Below are positions 1 to 5,706 of a stretch of 8,042 nucleotides of DNA, in pieces. How positions within the stretch are numbered: position 1 is the first letter of the stretch; the number at the start of each line of letters is the position of its first letter. Both the position numbers and the translations under genes were made by a program. Under the pieces are notes generated by a model. That model was not told the DNA's origin and made no database searches. It worked only from the letters and a program-made list of their open reading frames with translations. Source of the stretch: Bacillota bacterium (lineage in GTDB: Bacteria > Bacillota_A > Clostridia > Lachnospirales > Lachnospiraceae); NCBI GenBank assembly GCA_023443625.1, contig JAEZTQ010000016.1:1-8042 (forward strand). The letters run 5' to 3'.

Positions 1-589
1 CATATAAGGCAATCCCAAGGAGTTTATTATTATCAATACTTTCTATTCCGTAACCGGCTGCCTCTCTAATTCGTTCTCTCAAACCATTCACCCAACTATT
101 CTTTACAAATACTTCAATATCTTCATATCCTTTACCTTGTATGAAAGATACTTTTATAGAGGTACCAAATAATTTGAATTTATCTGCTTCTACAATTTTA
201 TAATACATCTCAATGTTTCCTTGAATTGTAATTTCAAAGGAGATTCGCGGATAAGCTTTTAACTGTATATTTGTTTTTCGTGCCATAGATGGTGTAACTC
301 CGTGCATGGTTTGAAATGCTCGAGTAAAAGAATTAGGTGAATTATGGCCGTATTTAAGTGCAAGTTCTATTATTTTTATATTACTGTTCTGAAGCTCATA
401 CGCAGCAAGCGTCATTCTTCTGCGTCGGATATATTCCGAGAGAGGTATATCTGTAATAAAGGAAAACATTCTTTGGAAATGAAATGAGGAACAACCTGCA
501 ATTCTTGAAATTTTCTCAAATCTAATCTCACAGGACAAATTATTCTCAATATAATTTATTGCGCCATTCATTTTATCAAGCCAATCCAT
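1..589 (-). CDS. AraC-family transcriptional regulator with C-terminal effector-type domain (partial, 3' end outside window)
   Basis: Own translation of the minus strand gives 196 residues from ATG at 589-587, open to the window edge, so the C-terminus is missing. Residues about 8-105 form an AraC/XylS DNA-binding domain with two helix-turn-helix units: CSSFHFQRMF (33-42) is the first recognition region, and LALKYGHNSPNSFTRAFQ (76-93) followed by GVTPSMAR (97-104) is the second unit with its closing signature. From about residue 126 (IEMYYKIVEADKFKLFGTSI) it resembles the GyrI-like/effector-binding domain often found after an N-terminal AraC domain, which binds small ligands. Family members with this layout usually have about 280-300 residues, so roughly 90 are off-window. 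A GGGG stretch about 8 nt upstream may serve as ribosome binding site. It is divergent from the TIM-barrel gene and may control it; that is inferred from position only. Confidence 0.9.
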   Translation of the reverse strand, partial: MDWLDKMNGAINYIENNLSCEIRFEKISRIAGCSSFHFQRMFSFITDIPLSEYIRRRRMTLAAYELQNSNIKIIELALKYGHNSPNSFTRAFQTMHGVTPSMARKTNIQLKAYPRISFEITIQGNIEMYYKIVEADKFKLFGTSIKVSFIQGKGYEDIEVFVKNSWVNGLRERIREAAGYGIESIDNNKLLGIALY

Positions 590-612
590 AGTTAAAACCC
601 CATTTCTTTTAT

Positions 613-621
613 AGTATAACA
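613..621 (-). promoter_or_regulatory. Candidate extended -10 promoter element for the AraC-type gene
   Basis: On the minus strand the bases read TGTTATACT, an extended -10 (TG-N-TATACT), 23 nt before the ATG. The hexamer 17 nt further upstream (GAGAAA) is a poor -35, which fits an extended -10 promoter. Pattern match only. Confidence 0.35.
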
Positions 622-721
622 AAACAAAATAATTGTTTCTCCACTTTTCATGTTCAAAAATGTGTGATTTTTTTGGCGTTAATTTATTGTTTAAAATTAT
701 AATAAAATATTCTCACATATA

Positions 722-765
722 AATATTAATCTTATTATATATCAAAAGCAAGATTATCTAATATT
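722..765. promoter_or_regulatory. Imperfect dyad in the divergent intergenic region (possible operator)
   Basis: AATATTA+ATCTT at 722-733 is mirrored by AAGAT+TATC+TAATATT at 750-765, giving 12 complementary positions interrupted by a 4-nt bulge. It lies 46 bp upstream of the -35 of the sugar-isomerase-type gene, a plausible place for an activator or divergent regulator. AT-rich DNA produces such dyads by chance, so the role is uncertain. Confidence 0.3.
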
Positions 766-810
766 GGTGAAAATAGTGTATTCTCTACACTTGTATGATA
801 GGCTTTATAT

Positions 811-839
811 TTGACATACTATAATTTGGAATCTATAAT
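811..839 (+). promoter_or_regulatory. Consensus sigma-A promoter for the TIM-barrel gene
   Basis: TTGACA at 811-816, a 17-bp spacer, and TATAAT at 834-839 match the vegetative consensus exactly. The predicted transcript start near 846 would give a 5' leader of about 33 nt containing GGGGAGG at 865-871. Confidence 0.85.
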
Positions 840-878
840 TTATATATCTTAAAGCTTACATACTGGGGAGGTATATCA

Positions 879-1739
879 ATGGGAAATATCAAGATTGGAA
901 CATGTGTTAGAGGAAATGAGATTTTAACAGTATTACCTGATGTGATTAATGCTGGCTTTGAAACAATTGAATTATATTATAATGTCTCTCTTGAGGGTGC
1001 TGATTTTATCGAATTATCAAAGAGGACAAATGAAATTATTGGAGATTCTGGTTTATCAGTCTCTAGTATTGGTTTATATTGTAACCCATTACAATACGAA
1101 GAACAAAGAAAAGAACTTGAGTATTGCATCGAAAATGCACACTTATTTAACGCAAAGATAGTAGGTACCTTTGCAGGCGCACTTGAAGGCAAATCAGTAG
1201 ATGATTCAATGCCGAGATTTAAAGAAGTATTTGGTGATTTGACAAGAAGAGCCGAATCAAGTGGAGTCAAAATTGGAATAGAGAATTGTCCAATGTACGG
1301 TTTTTGGTATCAAAACACATGTAACATAGGTTTTTGTCCAAAAGCGTGGGAAATGATGTTTGACGCAGTAGATAGTAGTTACTTAGGTCTAGAATGGGAA
1401 CCTTCTCATCAATTAGAACAGTTTATTGACCCAATTGAACAATTGAAAACATGGATTCCAAAAATAGTACATGTTCATGGCAAGGATGCAAATATCGACT
1501 GGCAGTATATAAAAAAATATGGTTCATGGTTTGGTTCCGACTATAGTGTTCACCGTTTTCCAGGATTGGGGGATAGTAAGTGGGAAGAAATCATATCAAT
1601 ATTAAATCAAGGTGGTTATTGTGATGATATAGCAATCGAAGGCTTTCATGACCCTATTTATTGTGGTGATAGAGAATTAGAAGGACAGGTATTAGCATTA
1701 AACTATCTTAAAGATTGTCGTAAAAGAGCGAATAAATAA
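879..1739 (+). CDS. Sugar phosphate isomerase/epimerase-type TIM-barrel protein
   Basis: This 286-aa protein has the length and layout of the xylose-isomerase-like TIM-barrel superfamily (IolE/IolI, ketose 3-epimerases, endonuclease IV relatives), cytosolic metal-dependent enzymes that usually act on sugars or inositol derivatives. Visible landmarks: IELYY (30-34) on an early strand, GIENCP (133-138) with likely metal ligand E135, LEWEPSH (171-177), KIVHVHGKD (195-203) with H198/H200/K202, RFPGLGD..W (226-235), and IAIEGFHDP (251-259) with E254 as the usual last ligand. The typical Asp in the third block is Glu (E174) here. The start is supported by GGGGAGG 7 nt upstream and a perfect promoter. 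It stands alone with no pathway genes beside it, so the substrate cannot be named. The divergent AraC-type gene hints at induction by a carbohydrate or related ligand. The fold call is firm, the reaction is not. Confidence 0.88.
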   Translation: MGNIKIGTCVRGNEILTVLPDVINAGFETIELYYNVSLEGADFIELSKRTNEIIGDSGLSVSSIGLYCNPLQYEEQRKELEYCIENAHLFNAKIVGTFAGALEGKSVDDSMPRFKEVFGDLTRRAESSGVKIGIENCPMYGFWYQNTCNIGFCPKAWEMMFDAVDSSYLGLEWEPSHQLEQFIDPIEQLKTWIPKIVHVHGKDANIDWQYIKKYGSWFGSDYSVHRFPGLGDSKWEEIISILNQGGYCDDIAIEGFHDPIYCGDRELEGQVLALNYLKDCRKRANK

Positions 1740-1818
1740 ATGTGTGCAAGTATGTGTGCAGATAAATAACAGAAGTCGCAAACCTCCTATTTATCAGTGT
1801 TTGTGTGTACGGGGATTT

Positions 1819-1918
1819 GTTCGAATCCCGTCTCGCACTTAATGAAAAGAAAGTTCATCCGACTGGATGGATTTTCTTTTTATTATGTCCAAAACCAGAT
1901 TCGTACTCTCACAAACTG
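1819..1918 (+). repeat. Direct repeat A1: tRNA-3'-end-like sequence plus terminator
   Basis: These 100 bp match 4135-4233 with about 8 differences. The first 23 bp (1819-1841) are identical and read like the T-loop and acceptor end of a tRNA (GTTCGAATCCCG then TCTCGCAC). No 5' tRNA half is present and the T-stem does not pair well, so this is not a functional tRNA. Then come an intrinsic terminator and CAGATTCGTACTCT (1896-1909). Weaker similarity to the second copy reaches back to just after the preceding stop codon (about 1740 versus about 4058). tRNA 3' ends are common attachment cores for integrases; past integration is an inference. Confidence 0.8.
1845..1881 (+). terminator. Rho-independent terminator in repeat A1
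   Basis: GAAAGTTCATCC (1849-1860) pairs with GGATGGATTTTC (1865-1876) over 12 bp around the tetraloop GACT, with two G-U pairs. AAAA upstream can extend the stem with the T tract that follows. It can end transcription of the TIM-barrel gene about 110 nt after its stop codon. Confidence 0.8.
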
Positions 1919-1924
1919 AGACTT

Positions 1925-1970
1925 GGAAGAACATGAATCGAGGCTCACACGCTGAGTTTCTTGTTCTTCC
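1925..1970. repeat. 9-bp perfect inverted repeat with 28-nt loop
   Basis: GGAAGAACA at 1925-1933 is the exact reverse complement of TGTTCTTCC at 1962-1970. No T tract follows, so it is not a standard terminator. Function unknown; could be a binding site or a repeat remnant. Confidence 0.4.
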
Positions 1971-2133
1971 TGTGACTTTGCGGAGTGTTCTTTACAGACA
2001 AAGACACTGTGATGACGTTGCGAGTTCGAATCCTTCGTTGTTTCGATTCGACTATTATTAATATTGTTCGGTTAATCAATTTATTAACTATGGTGCATTC
2101 AACACATTTTTTCCGACTTATCTTTTTCTGCAA

Positions 2134-2231
2134 GTACAGGTAGGAATTATATTCTTATTTCAAAAGAGATAGTAGTGTACACCATTTTAAGAGGTGTAGA
2201 ATATACTCTTTGATGGTTTGTGTACCTGTAC
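2134..2231 (+). other. Nested hairpin structure of unknown function (candidate structured RNA)
   Basis: Three nested helices are visible: GTACAGGTA (2134-2142) with TACCTGTAC (2223-2231), 9 bp; AAAGAG-A-TA (2163-2171) with TACTCTTT (2204-2211), 8 bp with one bulged A; TACACC (2178-2183) with GGTGTA (2193-2198), 6 bp closing a 9-nt loop. A competing pairing GTACAC (2177-2182) with GTGTAC (2220-2225) would disrupt the first and third. It ends 168 nt before the sigma-factor start. No known riboswitch consensus was recognised and no transcript is shown. Confidence 0.4.
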
Positions 2232-2268
2232 CACCGGAAATATTATTTATTTCCAAGTTTTTATAAGA

Positions 2269-2274
2269 TATAAT
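2269..2274 (+). promoter_or_regulatory. Possible -10 element upstream of the sigma-factor gene
   Basis: TATAAT is exact, but the hexamer 17 nt upstream (TTTATT, 2246-2251) is a weak -35. If used, it would give a leader of about 120 nt. In such AT-rich sequence this is suggestive only. Confidence 0.25.
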
Positions 2275-2399
2275 ACAAATAAAACATACTTAGTATTTCT
2301 AATCAAATATTTTATATTTTTTCCAACCTTTTCACTGAATCAATACACTATATATATATGACAGTCAAAAAAACGAAAGCTTTCAAAAGAGGTAACCTA

Positions 2400-4046
2400 A
2401 TGGATAAGATTAATGCAGACAAAATGATTGAAAAAAGTCACACAATGTTTTATGGCTTTGCACTTTCTAAGACATATACCATTGGTGAAGCGGAGGAACT
2501 TGCAGCAAGAATAGTACTTGAAGCATATGTTACTCTTCTTAAAGTAGATGATATAAGCAACTGGGATGGTTACTTATATCGTATTGCAAACGGTGTATAC
2601 TCAAGATATGTAAAAGAAATTAAGCGTAACAGTAATTTTACAATTAATGATATGGAGATTACATCGGATGTGGATTTTACGAAAGAGATAATGCAAAGCG
2701 AAGATTATAAACTTATTAGACGTGAAATTTCGTGGCTTAGTAAAATCCAAAGAGAAGTTATCTATATGCATTATTATGAGAGCAAAAAGATTTCTTACAT
2801 AAGCCATGCTTTAAATCTTCCTGAAGGGACTGTCAAATGGCATCTGCATGATGCTAAAAAACTCATGAAAGAAGGAATGGAAAGAATGAGAAATAGTGGT
2901 GAATTAGGAATAAAACCTATAACTTTTTGTAATATGGGTCATAGTGGTTGTGCTGGTGATAAGGGAGACACTTCCGATTTCTTAAACACTAAATTACGTC
3001 AGAATATTGCATATTCAGCATATTTTGATGCTAAAACAGTAGCCGAGATTGCTACAGAATTAGGTGTTTCTCCTGTATTTATTGAAGATGAGGTAGACAT
3101 TCTTGAAGAATATGGTTTCCTTGACAAAATCAGTGGAAATAAATATTTAACTAATATTAAAATTGATAATATACCCCAGATGGCCTATGCTGAAATAACG
3201 AATATCCAAAAAGATATATCAAAGATTATCTGTGATGAATATGTACCATTACTAGAAAGTGAATTTGTTGATTATAAGAAACTCGGTATTTATATACCAG
3301 AAAATGATTTAGGATATTTACTATGGTCATTGATACCTATGTCATTAGGGGGACAATTCTGGGATAAAGCTTTCAGCGATTCATACTTATTGGAAGGCAC
3401 TCACTATCGTGTCAAGAGAAAAGATGGTGGAGATTATATTGCTTACGCATCAGTAGCTGATAATGAGAAAGACATGAATATCAACAAGCACTACATCTCC
3501 TGTGGAGATATGACAAGAGGCTCTATTCAGTATCCGGTTGCTTCCTGGCAGTTGAGTTCTGATTTTGACTTACGTGAATTTGGATGGCGTGATAATTTAA
3601 CTACCGATTTTGAATCATTTTACTTATTTATGACTGGCAAAATGGATAAAAATGAGGCAACCCTAGATAAATTTCGTAGACTTTACGATAGAGGTTTAGT
3701 AATAAATAAAAATGGAAAAGATGAAATCAATGTTGTTGTGGCCAAAGTTCGTAAAGATGATAATAATAAGGTGAATGGATGGAGTAATGATTTATTTTCA
3801 TTATTACCGGCTTATCCGGACAAAATGATACTCAGAGTAAAAGAAAAAACTCACTTAATTTACGAAATAGAAAAGAAGTATTATCCGAAACATATGCATA
3901 AACTGGTAGAATACTACTCAAATCTTTATATCAATAAAATTATGGTTCTGGATGAGCTGGTTGAAAAAGGAGTCCTTAAACCATTAACAGAATTTCAAAA
4001 GAAAGGCGTCATGACAGTAGTTTTTAGCGATACATTACCAAATTAA
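2400..4046 (+). CDS. ECF-like sigma-70 factor fused to a winged-helix segment and large C-terminal domain
   Basis: A 548-aa protein starts at ATG 2400, chosen over the in-frame ATG at 2358 because AAGAGG lies 7 nt before 2400 and the family-like sequence begins there. Residues about 15-76 match sigma region 2 (FALSKTYTIGEAEELAARIV, then NWDGYLYRIANGVYSRY). Residues about 105-160 match region 4 (SWLSKIQREVIYMHYYE, then ISHALNLPEGTVKWHLHDAKKLM). Sigma regions 2 and 4 without region 3 define ECF sigma factors, normally about 160-200 aa and often held by an anti-sigma factor. Here a linker with C177/H181/C184 leads to a winged-helix-like segment (about 198-255: TVAEIATELGVSPVFIEDEVDILEEYGFLDK) and some 290 further residues without a recognised motif. 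No anti-sigma gene is adjacent, so the C-terminal region may be the sensor; that is inference. It is flanked by repeats A1 and A2 and has no operon partner. Confidence 0.85.
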   Translation: MDKINADKMIEKSHTMFYGFALSKTYTIGEAEELAARIVLEAYVTLLKVDDISNWDGYLYRIANGVYSRYVKEIKRNSNFTINDMEITSDVDFTKEIMQSEDYKLIRREISWLSKIQREVIYMHYYESKKISYISHALNLPEGTVKWHLHDAKKLMKEGMERMRNSGELGIKPITFCNMGHSGCAGDKGDTSDFLNTKLRQNIAYSAYFDAKTVAEIATELGVSPVFIEDEVDILEEYGFLDKISGNKYLTNIKIDNIPQMAYAEITNIQKDISKIICDEYVPLLESEFVDYKKLGIYIPENDLGYLLWSLIPMSLGGQFWDKAFSDSYLLEGTHYRVKRKDGGDYIAYASVADNEKDMNINKHYISCGDMTRGSIQYPVASWQLSSDFDLREFGWRDNLTTDFESFYLFMTGKMDKNEATLDKFRRLYDRGLVINKNGKDEINVVVAKVRKDDNNKVNGWSNDLFSLLPAYPDKMILRVKEKTHLIYEIEKKYYPKHMHKLVEYYSNLYINKIMVLDELVEKGVLKPLTEFQKKGVMTVVFSDTLPN

Positions 4047-4134
4047 TTGCAAAAAAACATGTGACTATTATGTGCATATTAAACAGACGTGGATGAAACC
4101 CCTCTCTTTTCAGTATTTTCGAAGTAGGATTATG

Positions 4135-4233
4135 GTTCGAATCCCGTCTCGCACTTAGTGAAAAGCAGGTTCATCCGACAGGATGGACTTTCTTTTTATT
4201 CTGTCGAAACCAGATTCGTACTCTCACAAACTG
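4135..4233 (+). repeat. Direct repeat A2: tRNA-3'-end-like sequence plus terminator
   Basis: Second copy of the 1819-1918 repeat, 2316 bp downstream and in the same orientation. It shares the identical 23-bp tRNA-like core (4135-4157), the terminator and CAGATTCGTACTCT (4211-4224). It starts 88 nt after the sigma gene stop; A1 starts 79 nt after its upstream stop. Confidence 0.8.
4161..4197 (+). terminator. Rho-independent terminator in repeat A2
   Basis: GTTCATCC (4169-4176) pairs with GGATGGAC (4181-4188) around loop GACA. The stem extends outward to 4165/4192 with one C-T mismatch and is followed by TTTTT. Relative to A1, the outer stem changes G-U to G-C and A-U to G-U, so pairing is mostly kept. 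It likely terminates the sigma gene transcript. Confidence 0.75.
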
Positions 4234-4261
4234 TCCCGTATTCTCGGTTTCATACAGACGA

Positions 4262-4292
4262 TTGAACAAGCTTTTGGTAAATTTAGTATACT
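4262..4292 (+). promoter_or_regulatory. Weak candidate promoter for the lipoprotein gene
   Basis: TTGAAC (4262-4267) and TATACT (4287-4292) resemble -35 and -10 hexamers, but the 19-bp spacer is longer than ideal. It would give a leader of about 105 nt. Low certainty. Confidence 0.3.
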
Positions 4293-4402
4293 TATTTTTA
4301 AAAATATGATATTATATTTTTTGAAATAAAAGAGTTCGCTGATTAGAGATTGAGAACTACAGATTATTAATATTGAACAATATTACTTTATGGGAGAAAC
4401 AA

Positions 4403-5383
4403 ATGAAAAAGAATATTAAATTTATTATATTAATAATGATAACATTTATGTTAGTATCAGCTTCTGCTTGTAATAAAGCTCCTAGCAACATAAATGACAG
4501 TAGTTCAACCCATTCTTCTAACAATATAAAAGAAAGTATTTCAACTTCTGCTCCAAAAAACATAAACGGGAGCACTTCAACTCCCACCCCTAACAACATA
4601 AATGAGAGCACTCCATCTCCCACTCCACTAAATTCGTATCAGAAGTATATGGGGTCTTGGGATACTGGCTTTATCGATGGAGAAGACTTAACAATATGGG
4701 AAACTAATAATACTTATAAATTATTAATTGGATTTTTTAGAATAACAACTATAAACGCAACTGCAGAAATAGATAGTAATAATAAATTAAAATTTTCAAC
4801 TACTGATGGATCAACCATAAACGGAACACTTGAGTTTAATGAAAATAGTATTTTAGTTACAATTGATGAATCAGATTTTGAATATATAGAAGCAGGAACC
4901 ACCGTTGATTTTACTAATCAAATCTCACGAGATAACCCATCTGAAACGACAAATTCCACAATAAAATGTGATAACCAATTATGTACTGCTGATGAAAACG
5001 TACTGTTTAGCTTTAAAGTGGAAAATTCCCAGAAAGTATTATCCATATGTGAAGCGAAAAATAAGAGTTACATTGTATATCGCTATGGTACAATGGATAA
5101 TATTGAACTCGAATACCCCGAAGACAGAACTCCTTGTAGTGGATTTTCTTATTATTATAATGATGATGATACACCTCCTAGTGTTCCGACAAAATATTTA
5201 TTTTTTAAAAATAGAGGGTATTCCTATGCTATTTCTGAATACAATTCAAGTATGTCAAAAAGTCAGTTAGAAGCCGATATATCCATCACTGATTTATCAA
5301 CAGATCAATTAGTTGAAATAATAAAAGCACAAAGTGGAAGTGTAATTGGTAACCTATCATCTTTAAAACGACTATCTGAATAA
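4403..5383 (+). CDS. Predicted surface lipoprotein with tandem repeats, function unknown
   Basis: A 326-aa protein starts at ATG 4403, preferred over the in-frame ATG at 4373 because GGGAG lies 6 nt before it and the product then begins with a classical signal peptide: MKKNIK, a hydrophobic core FIILIMITFMLV, and a lipobox ASAC with C23. The mature protein should be lipid-anchored outside the membrane. Residues 26-73 are four 12-residue Ser/Thr/Asn/Pro-rich repeats, probably a flexible stalk. Residues about 75-175 (MGSWDTGFIDGEDLTIWE onward) alternate short beta-like stretches, reminiscent of small lipocalin-like lipoprotein barrels. Residues about 186-300 hold C186, C191, VLSICEAKNKSYIVYRYG and IELEYP, resembling a domain I recall from uncharacterised secreted bacterial proteins; no function can be assigned. 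It is monocistronic and followed 18 nt later by repeat R1. Confidence 0.8.
   Translation: MKKNIKFIILIMITFMLVSASACNKAPSNINDSSSTHSSNNIKESISTSAPKNINGSTSTPTPNNINESTPSPTPLNSYQKYMGSWDTGFIDGEDLTIWETNNTYKLLIGFFRITTINATAEIDSNNKLKFSTTDGSTINGTLEFNENSILVTIDESDFEYIEAGTTVDFTNQISRDNPSETTNSTIKCDNQLCTADENVLFSFKVENSQKVLSICEAKNKSYIVYRYGTMDNIELEYPEDRTPCSGFSYYYNDDDTPPSVPTKYLFFKNRGYSYAISEYNSSMSKSQLEADISITDLSTDQLVEIIKAQSGSVIGNLSSLKRLSE
4478..4621 (+). repeat. Four tandem 36-bp (12-residue) repeats inside the lipoprotein gene
   Basis: An AACATA-type block recurs at 4487, 4523, 4559 and 4595, a period of exactly 36 bp. The units read APSNINDSSSTH, SSNNIKESISTS, APKNINGSTSTP and TPNNINESTPSP. The unit is a multiple of three, so copy-number change would keep the frame. 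Confidence 0.85.
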
Positions 5384-5401
5384 TGCGAGGTGAATTTATT
5401 T

Positions 5402-5526
5402 CGCAATCTGAATAGAGAATTATACGAATTAATGCGCAAAAAAGCAGGTACCTTATCATAGATACCTGCTTATCTTTTATCTATACCTGCGCATTAGTTC
5501 GTGTAATTCCAGAGTACGAAACTGCG
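5402..5526 (+). repeat. Structured palindromic repeat R1 (candidate ncRNA or hairpin element)
   Basis: A 20-bp stem pairs 5418-5437 with 5489-5508, including two U-G wobbles (5423/5503, 5429/5497) in plus-strand RNA. Inside are an A-run, a 9-bp hairpin, and a CTTATC..TTATC segment. Outside, conserved AATAGAG and CCAGAGTA form an internal loop, and CGCA/TGCG (5402-5405, 5523-5526) can close the base. Copy R2 is at 7912-8039: 5409-5428 and 5498-5527 are identical between the copies, while the interior diverges. R1 begins 18 nt after the lipoprotein stop codon, so it would be in that gene's 3' UTR. I recognise no named family. Confidence 0.75.
5438..5481 (+). terminator. Terminator-like inner hairpin of R1
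   Basis: AAGCAGGTA (5442-5450) and TACCTGCTT (5463-5471) form a perfect 9-bp stem with a 12-nt loop, preceded by an A-run and followed by ATCTTTTATC. It may end the lipoprotein transcript. The T tract is interrupted, so efficiency is uncertain, and in a fully folded R1 it is the apical hairpin. Confidence 0.5.
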
Positions 5527-5664
5527 GATGCCAATAAACTATGGGGATTCAATTATCAAACTTTACTCAAAAACTATAATTTCGGAGCAAAAGGAATGCT
5601 TTAGCGATAAAGTTTTCTTCCAAAACTTCATTGAATAATATAAAATGGACATAGTTCCCCCTTT

Positions 5665-5687
5665 CCCCCATAATGATCTTATCGGGG
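5665..5687 (-). other. Hairpin at the probable replication-origin end of the IS91-like element
   Basis: On the minus strand CCCC-G-ATAA, loop GATCA, TTAT-G-GGGG form 8 pairs with one G-G mismatch. GAAC (5657-5654) follows 7 nt later. IS91-type origins are described as a subterminal hairpin next to a GAAC/CAAG target; assigning this one is inference. Confidence 0.5.
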
Positions 5688-5706
5688 CGTATTGAAAATA
5701 TTCAGT

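Larger units (their letters stand above)
1740..2399. other. 660-bp intergenic region rich in repeats and hairpins, no credible gene
   Basis: No open frame here has a ribosome binding site or recognisable product. In order it holds: two TGTGTGCA copies (from 1741 and 1752) just after the stop codon; a weak hairpin CGCAAAC/GTTTGTG (about 1777-1805); repeat A1 with its terminator; an inverted repeat at 1925-1970; another TTCGAATCC at 2025-2033; the nested hairpin at 2134-2231; and an AT-rich stretch with promoter-like hexamers before the sigma gene. Confidence 0.7.
4047..4402. other. 356-bp intergenic region: repeat A2 and leader of the lipoprotein gene
   Basis: No gene is seen. The first 90 bp show weak similarity to the region after the TIM-barrel gene. 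Repeat A2 with its terminator follows. After it, CCCGTATTCTCGGTTTC (from 4235) loosely echoes the TTCGTACTCT motif. The rest is AT-rich with weak promoter-like hexamers. Confidence 0.7.
5384..5706. other. 323-bp intergenic region: repeat R1, short flank, transposon end
   Basis: No gene is seen. R1 occupies 5402-5526. From 5527 to about 5657 is unassigned AT-rich DNA with one perfect 7-bp hairpin (AAGTTTT 5610-5616, loop CTTCC, AAAACTT 5622-5628). The remainder to 5706 is the probable transposase-side end of the IS91-like element. Confidence 0.7.

Noticed and set aside
1819..1841. tRNA gene
   Set aside because: Only the T-loop/acceptor-like end is present. No D arm or anticodon arm can be folded upstream and the T-stem is mispaired; the same holds for 4135-4157.
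2016..2040. Third tRNA-like remnant around TTCGAATCC
   Set aside because: Only nine or ten bases match, no stem pairs, and no terminator or motif follows; chance or very old decay cannot be told apart.
1867..2061. 64-codon open frame starting in repeat A1
   Set aside because: It begins inside the terminator stem, has no ribosome binding site and crosses an inverted repeat; the product resembles nothing.
2358..2399. Upstream in-frame ATG for the sigma factor
   Set aside because: No ribosome binding site precedes 2358, the added 14 residues are basic and unlike the family start, and AAGAGG is well placed for 2400.
4357..4623. 88-codon minus-strand open frame opposite the lipoprotein stalk
   Set aside because: It is the antisense shadow of the 36-bp tandem repeats; the plus-strand gene has a ribosome binding site and signal peptide.
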